Notes: generated by a model not told the origin, from the sequence alone. DNA of 64,000 nt from Methylobacterium aquaticum (GCF_016804325.1 NZ_CP043627.1:5439001-5503000); one strand, 5' to 3'. Counted from the first letter of the stretch, positions 9,964-19,050 are shown. A program made the numbers and translations.

Positions 9964-11336
9964 CCGGGCGGGGGCCGCTCACCGGCCGCATCGCCGGGCA
10001 GCTCGCCCTGCTGGTGGTCGCCGCGATCGTCGTCACCCACGTGGTCGTGACGGTGGCCTTCCTGCTCCTGCGCCCGGAGCTGCGCCGTTCCGAGGAACGG
10101 CCGAGCGCGCTGGCCAACCGCCTCGTCACCGTCGTCCACATGGTGGCGGCGGCCCCGCCCGAGGACCGGGCCGACGTGGTGGCGGCGGCCCGCCACAGCG
10201 CGTCGGCGCTGCACCTGACCCTGCTGCCCGCCAACGCGCCGAATGCCCCGCCCCCGTCGGGCGCCGACGTGCCGGAGATCACCGGCCTGCGGGCGGCCCT
10301 CGGACCCGGCTACGGCCTTGCGGCGGATCATCTGCCGGCGGGCGCCCTGCACCTGCGCATCGCCGGGCCGGGCGGGCTCCAGCTCACCGCCGACCTGCCG
10401 CCCCTGCCGCTGCCGCACCCGCCGCTGACCAGCGCGGTGCTGATCACCCTGGTCTTCCTCGCGCTCTCGCTCACCCTGCTGTCGATCTGGGCGACGCGGG
10501 CGCTCACCGCGCCGCTGGCGCGGCTCGCGGAAGCCGCGGAGGCCTTCGGCACCGCCACCGAGGCGCGGCCGCTGCCGGAGCGCGGCCCCGAGGAGGTGCT
10601 GGCGGTGTCTCGCGCGCTCGGCCGGATGCGCGACCGGGTCCTGCGCCTGATCGACGACCGCACCCACATGCTGGCGGCGATCAGCCACGACCTGCGCACC
10701 CCGATCACCCGCCTGCGCCTCCGGGCGGAGTTCCTGGAGGACGAGACCCTGCGCCGGCAGTTCCTGCGCGACCTCGACCAGATGAACGCGCTGGTGGAGG
10801 CGGCCCTGTCCTTCGTCCGCGACGGCCAGTCGCGCGCGGGCCAGAATCTCGTCGATCTCGCCTCGGTGGTGCAGACGGTCTGCGACGGATTCGCCGATAT
10901 CGGCGAGGCGGTGCGGGAGGAGGAAGTGCGGGATCAGGACCGTCGGCCGGCCCTGGTGCGCGGCTCGTCCGGCGAGTTGCAGCGGGCGCTGACCAACCTG
11001 ATCGACAACGCGGTGAAATATGCCGGCGGCGCCACCGTTCGCCTCGTCGAGGCCGAGCCAGGCCGCGTCGCGGTCGAGATCCTGGACGAGGGGCCGGGCA
11101 TCCCGGAGGAGGAGCGCGCCCTGATGCTCCAGCCCTTCGTGCGCGGCGACCGCGCCCGCACCCTCAACGAGGCCGGCGGCTTCGGCCTCGGCCTGTCGAT
11201 CGCGACCGCCATCGCCCAGTCGCATGGCGGGACGTTCACCCTGACGAACCGCGAGCCGCGCGGCCTGTGCGTGCGCCTCGAACTGCCGCGGGCCGTCGGC
11301 ACGGTGCCGCGCCAGAACGCGGCGCAGGCCGCGTAG
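9960..11336 (+). CDS. EnvZ-like sensor histidine kinase
   Basis: A 458-residue inner-membrane kinase partnered with the upstream regulator. Two membrane helices (residues ~12-33 and ~158-180) flank a periplasmic domain of about 125 residues, followed by HAMP, then the H-box AAISHDLRTPITRLRLRAEF, N-box NLIDNAVKYAGG, G1 box LDEGPGIPEEE and G2 box GGFGLGLSIATAIAQSHGG. The layout matches EnvZ-type osmosensors. The stop is 61 bases from the convergent ruvA stop. Confidence 0.88.
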   Translation: MTGRGPLTGRIAGQLALLVVAAIVVTHVVVTVAFLLLRPELRRSEERPSALANRLVTVVHMVAAAPPEDRADVVAAARHSASALHLTLLPANAPNAPPPSGADVPEITGLRAALGPGYGLAADHLPAGALHLRIAGPGGLQLTADLPPLPLPHPPLTSAVLITLVFLALSLTLLSIWATRALTAPLARLAEAAEAFGTATEARPLPERGPEEVLAVSRALGRMRDRVLRLIDDRTHMLAAISHDLRTPITRLRLRAEFLEDETLRRQFLRDLDQMNALVEAALSFVRDGQSRAGQNLVDLASVVQTVCDGFADIGEAVREEEVRDQDRRPALVRGSSGELQRALTNLIDNAVKYAGGATVRLVEAEPGRVAVEILDEGPGIPEEERALMLQPFVRGDRARTLNEAGGFGLGLSIATAIAQSHGGTFTLTNREPRGLCVRLELPRAVGTVPRQNAAQAA

Positions 11337-11397
11337 AACCCGGAAGGCCGTTGGCGCCCGAGCCGCGCAAGGCTGCGCCGGCCCGGGCGACGGCGCG

Positions 11398-12024
11398 TCA
11401 CCGCGCCAGTTCGCGCAAGCCTAGGCGGATCAGGGTCTTGGCCTCCATCGCCGCCGCGCCCTCGCCGGCGCCCTTGAGCGCCGCGGCCACCGCCGCCGAG
11501 GCCTGGACCTGCGCGTAGCCGAGATTGACCAGGGCCGAGATCGCGTCGGCGACCGGCTGGGGCGCGGTGTTGTCCTCCACCGCCCCGCTGAGCTGGATCA
11601 GGGCCGGATCGACGGGCGAGAAGGCGGGCGCCTTATCCTTCAGCTCGGCCACGAGACGGGCGGCGAGCCGCGGACCGACGCCGGGGGCGCGGGCGACAGC
11701 GCCCTTGTCGCCGGTGGCGATCGCGGTGGCGAGGTCGCCCGGCTCCATCACCGAGAGCACGCCGAGCGCCACCCGGGTGCCGACGCCCTGCACGGTCTGG
11801 AGCAGGCGGAACCACTCGCGCTCCGCATCGGCCCGGAAGCCGTAGAGGCGGATCATATCCTCGCGCACATGGGTCTCGATCGCCAGCTCCGCCGCCTCGC
11901 CGGTGGAGGGCAGGCGCTGGAGCGTGCGGGCCGAGCAATGCACCACGTAGCCGACGCCGTGGACGTCGAGAATCACGAAATCCTCGCCGTAGGAATCCAC
12001 CACGCCCTTCAGCTTGCCGATCAT
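11398..12024 (-). CDS. ruvA: Holliday junction branch migration protein RuvA
   Basis: RuvA tetramers bind Holliday junctions and load the RuvB motor. The 208-residue protein begins [21 protein letters not shown] (OB fold), has the two helix-hairpin-helix motifs ([20 protein letters not shown] and [21 protein letters not shown]) and the C-terminal RuvB-binding domain ([19 protein letters not shown]). Neither ruvC nor ruvB is adjacent: upstream is a PAS protein and downstream a convergent kinase. Confidence 0.93.
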   Translation of the reverse strand: MIGKLKGVVDSYGEDFVILDVHGVGYVVHCSARTLQRLPSTGEAAELAIETHVREDMIRLYGFRADAEREWFRLLQTVQGVGTRVALGVLSVMEPGDLATAIATGDKGAVARAPGVGPRLAARLVAELKDKAPAFSPVDPALIQLSGAVEDNTAPQPVADAISALVNLGYAQVQASAAVAAALKGAGEGAAAMEAKTLIRLGLRELAR

Positions 12025-12146
12025 CGCCTGCCGGATCTCTGGCGGGCGAGAAGCGCCCGGGTCCCGGCCTTATCCAGCGCAGGCCCCGCCCACAAGGCGC
12101 ATCGATGCGGCGCGTCGCCCCGCCGGCGCCCCCGGACCGTGTCGGT

Positions 12147-12743
12147 TCAGCTCAGGCGGCGCAAATAGGCCCGGCGCAGGCCCTTGCCGATCTCGCGGCC
12201 GAGCTCGAGGAGCAGCATGTCGACGATCCGCAGCAGGAACGGCCGGTCGGCCGCCGCCAGGGCCTCGCGGGCGGCGATGCAGGCCTCGGCCGCCTGTTCC
12301 AGCGGGCAATCCGGCTGCGCGTCGACGCAGTGGCCGTAGGCGGTGTCGCTGAGCGCGCTGCCGGTCATGTCGACCAGGATGCCGTGCGCCCGCGCCGGGC
12401 GGCCGTGGCGGTCGCGCTCGTAGCGGGCGCGGGAGAGCACCCACAGCGTCCGGCCGTCGGCGTCCCGCACCCGGAACTCGGCCACGAAGGAGCCGCCCTG
12501 CGCCGCGCCCTGCTGCATCCGGGCGATGACCGCGTCGCGGTCGTCGGGGTGGATGCAGGCGGCGAAGACCCGCAACGGCGCGCCCTTCGCCAGCCGGTCG
12601 AGATCGGCCCCGAACAGGCTGCCGGCGACGTCGTCGGCATGCATCCGGTCGGCGGCGATGTCCCACGACCAGGTGCCGACCATGTCCGCCATCGCCGGCA
12701 GCGCCGCACCGGCGATGCGCGTTCTCTCGGCGTCCCTGATCAT
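12147..12743 (-). CDS. PAS-fold protein, signal sensor without output domain
   Basis: A 198-residue cytosolic protein. Residues ~23-130 form a PAS_3-type fold: WSWDIAADRMHADD, then FAACIHPDDRDAVIARM, EFRVRDADGRTLWVLSRAR and HGILVDMTG. The C-terminal ~65 residues are helical (EACIAAREALAAADRPFLL) and contain no known kinase, cyclase or DNA-binding output. It may be a partner-binding sensor. Both cofactor and partner are unknown. Confidence 0.7.
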   Translation of the reverse strand: MIRDAERTRIAGAALPAMADMVGTWSWDIAADRMHADDVAGSLFGADLDRLAKGAPLRVFAACIHPDDRDAVIARMQQGAAQGGSFVAEFRVRDADGRTLWVLSRARYERDRHGRPARAHGILVDMTGSALSDTAYGHCVDAQPDCPLEQAAEACIAAREALAAADRPFLLRIVDMLLLELGREIGKGLRRAYLRRLS

Positions 12744-13281
12744 GAATCTCCGCGGTCCTCAGCCTCGCCCGACGCCCCGGGGATCGGATGCGTGTCCGGC
12801 CTTGTGCGCTCTCCCGGAGAGGCCGGTCAATGCAGGTATTTTGCGGTGGTCGGGGCGGTTGCGGCGGGGTGAGCGCGAGGTTCGGTAGCCGGGCGCGGGG
12901 GCGGGCGAGGGTGGAGATGCGGCTCAACGAGGTCGGCATCTGAGCCGAGAGGCCCGAGCCCGGTGCCTGCGGCAACGGGACGGTCGAGGCCGGCTCGAGG
13001 GCGGACGCGGTCCGCGCCGGGATGCCGTCCCCGGTCATCGGGTCGACCCGGGCGCTCTCCGGGCGGCACGGACCTCCGCCCCGGCCGCGAACCGTGAAAC
13101 CCGGCCTTCGACGGCTCCCGGTTCACGCAGGGCGCGCCGTCCATCGGCGGTGCACCGGAAGGCGAGCGGCAGCAAGGCGACTACCCCTGCGGAACCTCCC
13201 GCCGAGTATCCGGTTGTCCGGCGCCTCGCGGCTGCACGTTCGGGCCGTCGCGATAATCCCGCTGCGACAACGGATCCTCCG
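12744..13281. other. Intergenic region upstream of the rhodopsin gene
   Basis: About 540 bases between divergent genes (PAS protein leftward, rhodopsin rightward). Open frames here are GC-rich shadows with no motif. The promoter of the rhodopsin-blh pair should be within the last 200 bases, but I cannot point to a convincing -35/-10 pair. Confidence 0.5.
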
Positions 13282-14037
13282 ATGACCCCTCAGTTCTGGC
13301 TCTGGCTCGGCTTTGCCGGCATGAGCGTGGGCGCCGCCCTCATCCTGTTCATCGGCAAGCGCCGCACCCATGCCGAGGAGGCCGACACCATCATCCACGG
13401 CCTCGTGCCGATCATCGCCGCCTGCTCGTACCTGGCGATGGCCTCGGGCCAGGGCAGCGTGATGCTGCCGGCCGGGCCGGATGCCGGAACGGCGACCCGG
13501 GCCTTCTACTTCGCCCGCTACATCGACTGGTCGTTCACCACCCCGCTGCTGCTGCTCGGGCTCGCGAACACCGCGATGCATAGCGGCATGCGCCGCCCCG
13601 CGATCGTCTGGGGCATGATCGGCTCCGACCTGATCATGATCGTCACCGCCTTCGTGTTCGGCCTGACCCAGGTGGCATGGCTGAAATGGACCTGGTTCGC
13701 GATCTCCTGCGGCGCCTTCCTGGCGGTCTATTACGGGATCTTCGTGCAGCTGCGCGAGGAGAACGCCCGCGAGCGCGATGACGTCCGCGCCACCTTCCTG
13801 CGCAACGCCCTGTTCCTGTCGGTGGTCTGGCTCGCCTACCCGGTCGTGCTCCTCCTCGGAGACGACGGCCTCGGCCTGCTCGGGCCGGCGCTCGGCCTCG
13901 GCATCATCGCGGTGCTCGATCTCACCGCGAAGGTCGCCTACGGCCTGATGGCGACGGTGCAGACCGCCAGGCGCGTCGACCGCGACCTCGCCGAGGGCAA
14001 GGTGGCGGTGCGCCCCCACCTCGCGGCGGCGGAGTAG
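13282..14037 (+). CDS. Bacteriorhodopsin-family light-driven ion pump, D-T-G motif
   Basis: A 251-residue seven-helix retinal protein. Helix G carries the Schiff-base lysine K217 with D213 (VLDLTAKVAYGL). Helix C reads RYIDWSFTTPLLLLGL: R79, counterion D82 and T86 match R82, D85 and T89 of bacteriorhodopsin, but the cytoplasmic proton-donor position (D96) is G93. Leu90 at the tuning position suggests green absorption. The helix-B histidine of proteorhodopsins is absent, and Phe139 occupies the site that is Gly in xanthorhodopsin, so a carotenoid antenna is unlikely (by-eye alignment). D85/T89 predict outward proton pumping. ATG 13282 was chosen because helix A starts directly after; the longer frame adds a hydrophilic, unrelated leader. 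blh follows after 5 bases. Confidence 0.93.
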   Translation: MTPQFWLWLGFAGMSVGAALILFIGKRRTHAEEADTIIHGLVPIIAACSYLAMASGQGSVMLPAGPDAGTATRAFYFARYIDWSFTTPLLLLGLANTAMHSGMRRPAIVWGMIGSDLIMIVTAFVFGLTQVAWLKWTWFAISCGAFLAVYYGIFVQLREENARERDDVRATFLRNALFLSVVWLAYPVVLLLGDDGLGLLGPALGLGIIAVLDLTAKVAYGLMATVQTARRVDRDLAEGKVAVRPHLAAAE

Positions 14038-14042
14038 GCGCC

Positions 14043-15020
14043 GTGGCGCGCCGGCCCGCCCCGATCGCGGCGCCGGCTGGCGCGCCGCTGCCGCCCGGTC
14101 CGGAGGCCGTGCTGCCGGGCCTGGGCCGGCACCTTGGCTCCTGCCTGATTCCCGCCGCCGCCCTTCTCGTCGCCGCGACGGCCCTGCTGCCGCGGGAGGC
14201 CGGATGGGCGGCGGTTCTCGCCCTGGTGATCGGCCTCGGGGTGCCGCATGGCGCCCTCGACGGCGAGGTGGCGAAGCCTTTCCTGGCGCCGCGCTTCGGC
14301 CGGGCCTGGTTTCCGGTCTTCGCCGCTCCCTATCTCGCGCTGACGGCGGCGGTCCTGATGGCCTGGCGGTGGGCGCCGGACCTCACCCTGGCGGGCTTCC
14401 TCGCCCTCTCGGTGCTGCATTTCGGCAGCGAGGATGCCGGGCCCGGCCGGCCGGCCGAGGCCCTGGTGCGCGGCGGCCTTCCGATCGCCCTGCCGGCCCT
14501 GGTGCGACCGGACGAGACCGCGCGGATCTTCGCGGTGGTGACGCATACCGCGATGCCGGTCCTGCCGGACTGGTGGACCCTGCCGGCCTGGGCCTGGCTC
14601 GTCCTCGCCTCGGCCTGGCTCTGCCTGCGCCGTCCCCCGTTCGAAACCCTCGCCGAACTCGCGGGCTTGAGCCTGGCCTTCCTGGTCCTGCCGCCGCTCA
14701 GCGCCTTCGGGCTCTACTTCGTCTGCCTGCATGCGCCGCGGCACATGCGGTCGCTCGCCGACGACCCGGCCCGGGCGCCGGCGGTCGACGGCATGGGACG
14801 GGCGGTCGTGCTCGCGCTTCCGATCTTCGGGCTGACGCTGCTGATCGGCCTGCTCCTGTGGCCGACCTACCCGCAGGCGAACGGCGTCGAGCGCCTGCTC
14901 GCCCTGACGCTTCAGGGCCTCGCCGCGCTGACCGTGCCGCATTGGCTGCTGGACCGGTGGGTGGAGGGAAGGCTGCGGGCTGGAGACGATCGAGGGACGG
15001 CGCCTGCCCCGTCGCGATGA
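14043..15020 (+). CDS. blh: Brp/Blh family beta-carotene 15,15'-dioxygenase (retinal synthesis)
   Basis: A polytopic membrane enzyme of about 325 residues that cleaves beta-carotene into two retinal molecules. The iron-binding histidine motifs of the family are visible: GVPHGALDGE, LSVLHFGSED, CLHAPRHM and LAALTVPHWLLDRW. It starts on GTG 5 bases after the rhodopsin stop, so both are made from one transcript, which supplies the chromophore for the pump. The N-terminal ~35 residues are Pro/Ala-rich and may be shorter in reality. Confidence 0.9.
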   Translation: MARRPAPIAAPAGAPLPPGPEAVLPGLGRHLGSCLIPAAALLVAATALLPREAGWAAVLALVIGLGVPHGALDGEVAKPFLAPRFGRAWFPVFAAPYLALTAAVLMAWRWAPDLTLAGFLALSVLHFGSEDAGPGRPAEALVRGGLPIALPALVRPDETARIFAVVTHTAMPVLPDWWTLPAWAWLVLASAWLCLRRPPFETLAELAGLSLAFLVLPPLSAFGLYFVCLHAPRHMRSLADDPARAPAVDGMGRAVVLALPIFGLTLLIGLLLWPTYPQANGVERLLALTLQGLAALTVPHWLLDRWVEGRLRAGDDRGTAPAPSR

Positions 15021-15288
15021 TCGGCCACACCGTCCGCAGGGCCGTCGTGCCTCGCATCCGTCGGGCGGGCGCCTGCGCGCACAGCGCCTCGGTTTCCGCG
15101 GGCGCAGCGTCGCGATTGCCTGGCCGCAGCCATGGCGGGGGAAATCTTCCTGATTTCGCTCAGAACAAGCAGGGGACGATGGTCGGGACTGCTTCGGGAC
15201 TCTGCCCGCCGAAGCGGTCTTTCCGCGCCCCGTCCAACCCACCACGCAGCTTGCACCCCAGAGGGAATTTCACTAGGAAACGGGGCAT

Positions 15289-15365
<77 letters not shown>

Positions 15366-15391
15366 TTCACCCCAGGGATTCAGAGCCCGCG

Positions 15392-15700
15392 ATGTCGACC
15401 GCCCGCATCTTCCGCCCTGCCAAGGACCCGACCCAGTCCGGCCTCGCCCGGACCAAGCTGTGGACGCTGGAGTTCGAGCAGACGAGCCCGCGGGAGACCG
15501 AGCCGCTGATGGGCTGGACTTCGTCGTCGGACATGCTGCAGCAGGTGCGGCTCGAATTCGACACCAAGGACGAGGCGATCGCCTACGCCACCCGCGAGGG
15601 CATCGCCTACCGGGTTGAGGAGCCGCAGGAGGCCCTGCGCCGCGGCCTCTCCTATTCCGACAACTTCAAGTACAACCGTACCGCGCCCTGGACCCACTGA
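15392..15700 (+). CDS. NDUFS4-like ETC complex I subunit
   Basis: A 102-residue protein homologous to the alphaproteobacterial and mitochondrial complex I accessory subunit (NDUFS4/18 kDa). Family hallmarks are ARIFRPAKDPTQSG at the N-terminus, WTLEFE, PLMGWTSSSDMLQQVRLEF and the C-terminal YSDNFKYNRTAPWTH. It would sit on the peripheral arm of NADH:quinone oxidoreductase. It lies just after tRNA-Pro and converges on the radical SAM gene. Confidence 0.9.
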   Translation: MSTARIFRPAKDPTQSGLARTKLWTLEFEQTSPRETEPLMGWTSSSDMLQQVRLEFDTKDEAIAYATREGIAYRVEEPQEALRRGLSYSDNFKYNRTAPWTH

Positions 15701-15712
15701 CCGGGCGGCGTC

Positions 15713-16762
15713 TCAGAACGCGTAGCGCACGGTGCAGTCAGGCAGCTCCTCGGCGAGGAGCGCCTTGAAGCGGGTGAGCCACCGGCCCTTCCAGCCGGTG
15801 CGGTAGCGCAGGTTCTCCATCCCGCCCTCGGAGCGCTTGGTTTCCTGGATGTCGGGGCGCCAGAGCAGCGCCTCGGCCTTCGGATGCCAGCGCAGGTTCA
15901 CCGCGTGCAGGGCGGCGTTGTGGGTGAGGAAGATGATCTCGGCCTTGAGCTGCGCCCTGGCAGCCGGGCCGATCCCGGCATCGAGCGCCCGGAACAGGGC
16001 CCGCCAATCCTCCTCCCAGCCCTCGTACAGGATCACCGGCGAGAAATTGACGTGGACCTCGTAGCCGGCGGCCACGAACGCGTCGATCGCGGCGATCCGT
16101 TCCGGCATGGGTGAGGTGCGGACGTCCACCACCCGGGCGATGCGCTCTGGCATCAGCGAGAAGCGGATCCGGGTCTTGCCCTCCGGGGCGTAGGCCAGCA
16201 GGTCGCGGTTGACGAACTTGGTGGCGAACGAGGCCTTGGCGTTCGGGATCGCCCGGAACAGCCCGACGAGGTCGCGCACGCTGTCGCAGGCCAGCGCATC
16301 GACCGACAGATCGCCGTTCTCGCCGATGTCGTAGACCCAGACGCGATCGTCGATCTGGTCGGGGGCGGGGAGGGGACCTTGCGCGGCGGCGTGGCGCTGG
16401 ATCGCCCGGCCGACGGCCTCCGTGTTGACGAACAGCGTGATCGGGTTGGCGTAGCCCTTGCGGCGCGGCACGTAGCAATAGGCACAGGCCATGGCGCAGC
16501 CGTTGGAGCTCGACGGCGCGATGAAATGCGCGCTGCGCCCGTTCGGCCGCGAGGTCAGGCCCTTCTTGACCCCGAGGACCAGAGTCGAGCGCTTGATCCG
16601 CACCCAATCCTCGACCGAGCCGGCATTGCCGTGCAACTCCGGGATGTTCCAGTGCGACGGCACTTCGATCCGCCGTGCCTCGGGGAAACGGTCCAGGATC
16701 TCCCGGCCGCGGGCGAAGGTGCCGACCGTGGGCTCGTGGTAGATCGTGTCGATGGTCAGCAG
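15713..16762 (-). CDS. Spore photoproduct lyase-family radical SAM protein
   Basis: About 349 residues. The radical SAM cluster motif CAMACAYC lies in SNGCAMACAYCYVPRRKGYA, and the neighbouring blocks (PSHWNIPELHGN, YDIGENGDLSVDALA, FLTHNAALH) match the proteobacterial branch annotated as spore photoproduct lyase family. In Firmicutes that enzyme repairs the UV spore photoproduct; non-spore-formers carry this branch with unknown role. The first ATG/GTG/TTG is GTG 16663, yet the frame above it encodes LLTIDTIYHEPTVGTFARGR, which looks like the true N-terminus, so a CTG start at 16762 or 16759 is proposed. The frame is open up to the stop codon of the upstream MFS gene. Confidence 0.75.
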   Translation of the reverse strand: MLTIDTIYHEPTVGTFARGREILDRFPEARRIEVPSHWNIPELHGNAGSVEDWVRIKRSTLVLGVKKGLTSRPNGRSAHFIAPSSSNGCAMACAYCYVPRRKGYANPITLFVNTEAVGRAIQRHAAAQGPLPAPDQIDDRVWVYDIGENGDLSVDALACDSVRDLVGLFRAIPNAKASFATKFVNRDLLAYAPEGKTRIRFSLMPERIARVVDVRTSPMPERIAAIDAFVAAGYEVHVNFSPVILYEGWEEDWRALFRALDAGIGPAARAQLKAEIIFLTHNAALHAVNLRWHPKAEALLWRPDIQETKRSEGGMENLRYRTGWKGRWLTRFKALLAEELPDCTVRYAF

Positions 16763-16801
16763 GCGGGACAGGGGAGCGGGCTCGGGCCGAGGATACGAGC
16801 C

Positions 16802-17968
16802 CTACGATCTAGGGCGGTCGCGCGGCTCCAGCAGGGGCACCAGCAGGGAGGCCGCCGCGAAGGCGCCGCCGACGGCGCAGAGCGCCGGCCAGCCGCCGGC
16901 CGCGAAGGCCCGGGTGCCGGCCGAGGCGCCGAGCGCCCCGCCGGCGAAGATCGCGGTGAAGAACACCGTGTTGATCCGCCCCCGCGCCCCGGGGGCGAGC
17001 GCGTAGACCCGGGTCTGGTTGGCGATCAGCGCGGTGTTGATGCCGATATCGACGAGCAGGACCCCGACCGCGAGCGCCACCAGCGAGTGGCCGCCGAAGA
17101 GGCCGAACACCACGAAGGCGGCGAGCGTCAGCACGGCGCCGCCGACCAGCACCGGCCGGGGGCTGCGCGTATCGGCGAAGCGCCCGGCGACCGGAGCGCA
17201 GAGCGCGCCCGCGGCGCCGATCAGCCCGAACAGGCCGGCCCCGGCCGGGTCGAGCCCGAAGGGCGGCGCCTCGACGAGGAGCGCCAGCGTGGTCCAGAAC
17301 GCGTTGAAGGCGGCAAACAGCAGCGCCTGGGCCAGGGCCGCCCGGCGGAGCACCGGCTGCTCGCGCACCAAATCGAGGATCGAGCCCATCAGGGCGCCGT
17401 AGCCGATCCGCGCGGCGGGCGGCGTCCTCGGCAGGCCGAACCAGGCGAGGCCGGCGAAGGCCACCGCGAGCCCGGCCGCCCCGACGAACACCGCCCGCCA
17501 GCCCGCCCAAGCCCCGACGAAGCCGCTGAGCGTCCGGGCGAGCAGGATACCGAGCAGCAGGCCGGTCATCACCTGGCCGACCATCCGGCCCCGCGTCGCG
17601 TCCGGTGCGAGTTCCGCCGCGAAGGGCACCGCCTGCTGGGCGGCCGTCGACAGCACGCCGATCAGGAAGCTCGCCAGCACCAGGAGGCTCAAGGAAGTGC
17701 TGGCGGCGGCCAGGACCAGCACGGCGGCGAGCAGCAGCAACTGGCCGACGATCAGGCTGCGCCGGGGCAGGGCGTCGCCGAGCGGCACCAGGCCGAGGAT
17801 GCCGAGGCCGTAGCCGGCGAGCGTCGCGGTCGGCACCAGCACCGAGGCATCGTGGCCGAAGACCTGGACCAGGAGCCCGAGCAGCGGCTGGTTGTAGTAG
17901 ATGTTCGCGACCGCCCCGCCGGCGATCAGGCTGAGGCTCAGGCGGGTCGCGGCGGAGAGGGGCGGCAT
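16802..17968 (-). CDS. MFS transporter (drug-efflux type)
   Basis: A 388-residue, 12-helix major facilitator protein beginning MPPLSAATRLSLSLIAGGAVANIYYNQP. The N-terminal AVANIYYNQPLLGLL and the following helices match the YgaY/YttB-like branch of MFS efflux proteins. The substrate cannot be read from sequence. ATG 17968 was taken because the first helix starts 10 residues later; the open frame continues far upstream without features. Its stop is 39-45 bases before the proposed radical SAM start, in the same frame. Confidence 0.82.
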   Translation of the reverse strand: MPPLSAATRLSLSLIAGGAVANIYYNQPLLGLLVQVFGHDASVLVPTATLAGYGLGILGLVPLGDALPRRSLIVGQLLLLAAVLVLAAASTSLSLLVLASFLIGVLSTAAQQAVPFAAELAPDATRGRMVGQVMTGLLLGILLARTLSGFVGAWAGWRAVFVGAAGLAVAFAGLAWFGLPRTPPAARIGYGALMGSILDLVREQPVLRRAALAQALLFAAFNAFWTTLALLVEAPPFGLDPAGAGLFGLIGAAGALCAPVAGRFADTRSPRPVLVGGAVLTLAAFVVFGLFGGHSLVALAVGVLLVDIGINTALIANQTRVYALAPGARGRINTVFFTAIFAGGALGASAGTRAFAAGGWPALCAVGGAFAAASLLVPLLEPRDRPRS

Positions 17969-18388
17969 GGTCGCGTCCTGCGTAAGCACGTCTTGTCGGG
18001 GATGCGCCCGACATAGCGGGTTTTCGCGGTGCGGCACGGGGCCCGCCCGCACGGGAGGTCCGCCCTGCGGGCATGTCGCGTGTCCGCGCAGTCGAACACG
18101 GTCGAACCGTCGATCACACGCCCGTGAGGCACCTTCCGTTAGCGGAGATCGTCGCCACATGATGGATCGAGCGGGCCCGAAAGACCGCCTTGCTCTGGCG
18201 CCGAATGCGCCGATACTTTTTCCCGATCGTGGTCGATCGGTTCCCCGACGGGCGAGACGCGACACCCGGACGAGGCGCAGCCGCGCTTCGTCCCGGATCC
18301 CGACCGATGGTCGCGGCGCGGTCCCCCCGGGAGCCAGGGGCGGTAACCCAATCCGCCATCGACGCGGTCCCATCGCTGGAGGAGACGG
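17969..18388. other. Intergenic region between divergent genes
   Basis: 420 bases between the leftward MFS gene and the rightward small protein. Open frames on both strands lack motifs and ribosome-binding sites. It must hold both promoters; none is clear by eye. Confidence 0.4.
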
Positions 18389-18592
18389 ATGATGTCGCCG
18401 TACCGCGTACTGTTCGCCAAGCAGATCCTCGGGGTCCCGTTCACCGTCGGGACCGTGGAGATCACCCGCGCGCGCGATCCGGAACGGGCCGTCCGTGCCG
18501 CCGCCCTGCGGTTTGCCCGCCAGCACGGCGTCGAGGATTGGCGCGAGCGCGCCGACGTGGCGGAGGTCGACGGCGCCGCCGCGAGCCCCTGA
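18389..18592 (+). CDS. Small conserved-looking hypothetical protein
   Basis: A 67-residue basic protein starting MMSPYRVLFAKQILGVPFTV. A good ribosome-binding site (GGAGGAGACGG) precedes the double ATG. The composition (ERAVRAAALRFARQHGVEDW) suggests a strand followed by a helix. I do not recognise a family; the clear start signal and normal codon use support it as a real gene. Confidence 0.6.
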   Translation: MMSPYRVLFAKQILGVPFTVGTVEITRARDPERAVRAAALRFARQHGVEDWRERADVAEVDGAAASP

Positions 18593-18708
18593 TCCCTGTG
18601 CCCTGACCCATCCGACGGCCACGGTTCGATGCAGCGCCCGATTGCCCCGCGATCGGGCGCTGTCCTATGAGGGGCCGGCGACACCCAGACTCCGAGGATG
18701 CCCGCCCG

Positions 18709-19050
18709 ATGGCCCGCCTGCGCTCCGATTTCTGGGTCGCCGCCCATCTGCGCCGCTGCGCGGTCGAGGGGGTGAGCGCGGTGCAGCGGCGCCGCGGCGC
18801 GCCGGAGGCCGGCGCGATCTTCGTCAAGGTCGACCGCCTCGACGGCCGCGCCGACCTCTACGGCCCGGCGCCCCAGGCCCTGTTCGAGGGCGACGAGACC
18901 GCCGGCCGCCGCTTCGAGACCCTGATGCACGAGGCCCTGCCGCCCGACGTCGAGGCGCGGCTCGCACGGGAAATCCGGTTCGATTCCGACCTCTGGATCG
19001 TCGAGATCGACGACCGGGAGGGGCGGCATTTCCTGGAGCTTGCCGAGTAG
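18709..19050 (+). CDS. DUF1491 family protein
   Basis: A 113-residue protein starting MARLRSDFWVAAHLRRC. The opening SDFWVAAHLRRC, the centre GAIFVKVDRLDG and the end FDSDLWIVEIDDREGRHFL match the alphaproteobacterial DUF1491 family, which has no assigned function. ATG 18709 is used rather than the longer frame from 18667 because the family starts here. Confidence 0.82.
   Translation: MARLRSDFWVAAHLRRCAVEGVSAVQRRRGAPEAGAIFVKVDRLDGRADLYGPAPQALFEGDETAGRRFETLMHEALPPDVEARLAREIRFDSDLWIVEIDDREGRHFLELAE

Noticed and set aside
15713..16762. Spore formation, from the spore photoproduct lyase similarity
   Set aside because: The family has a branch in non-sporulating proteobacteria and nothing else in the window relates to sporulation.
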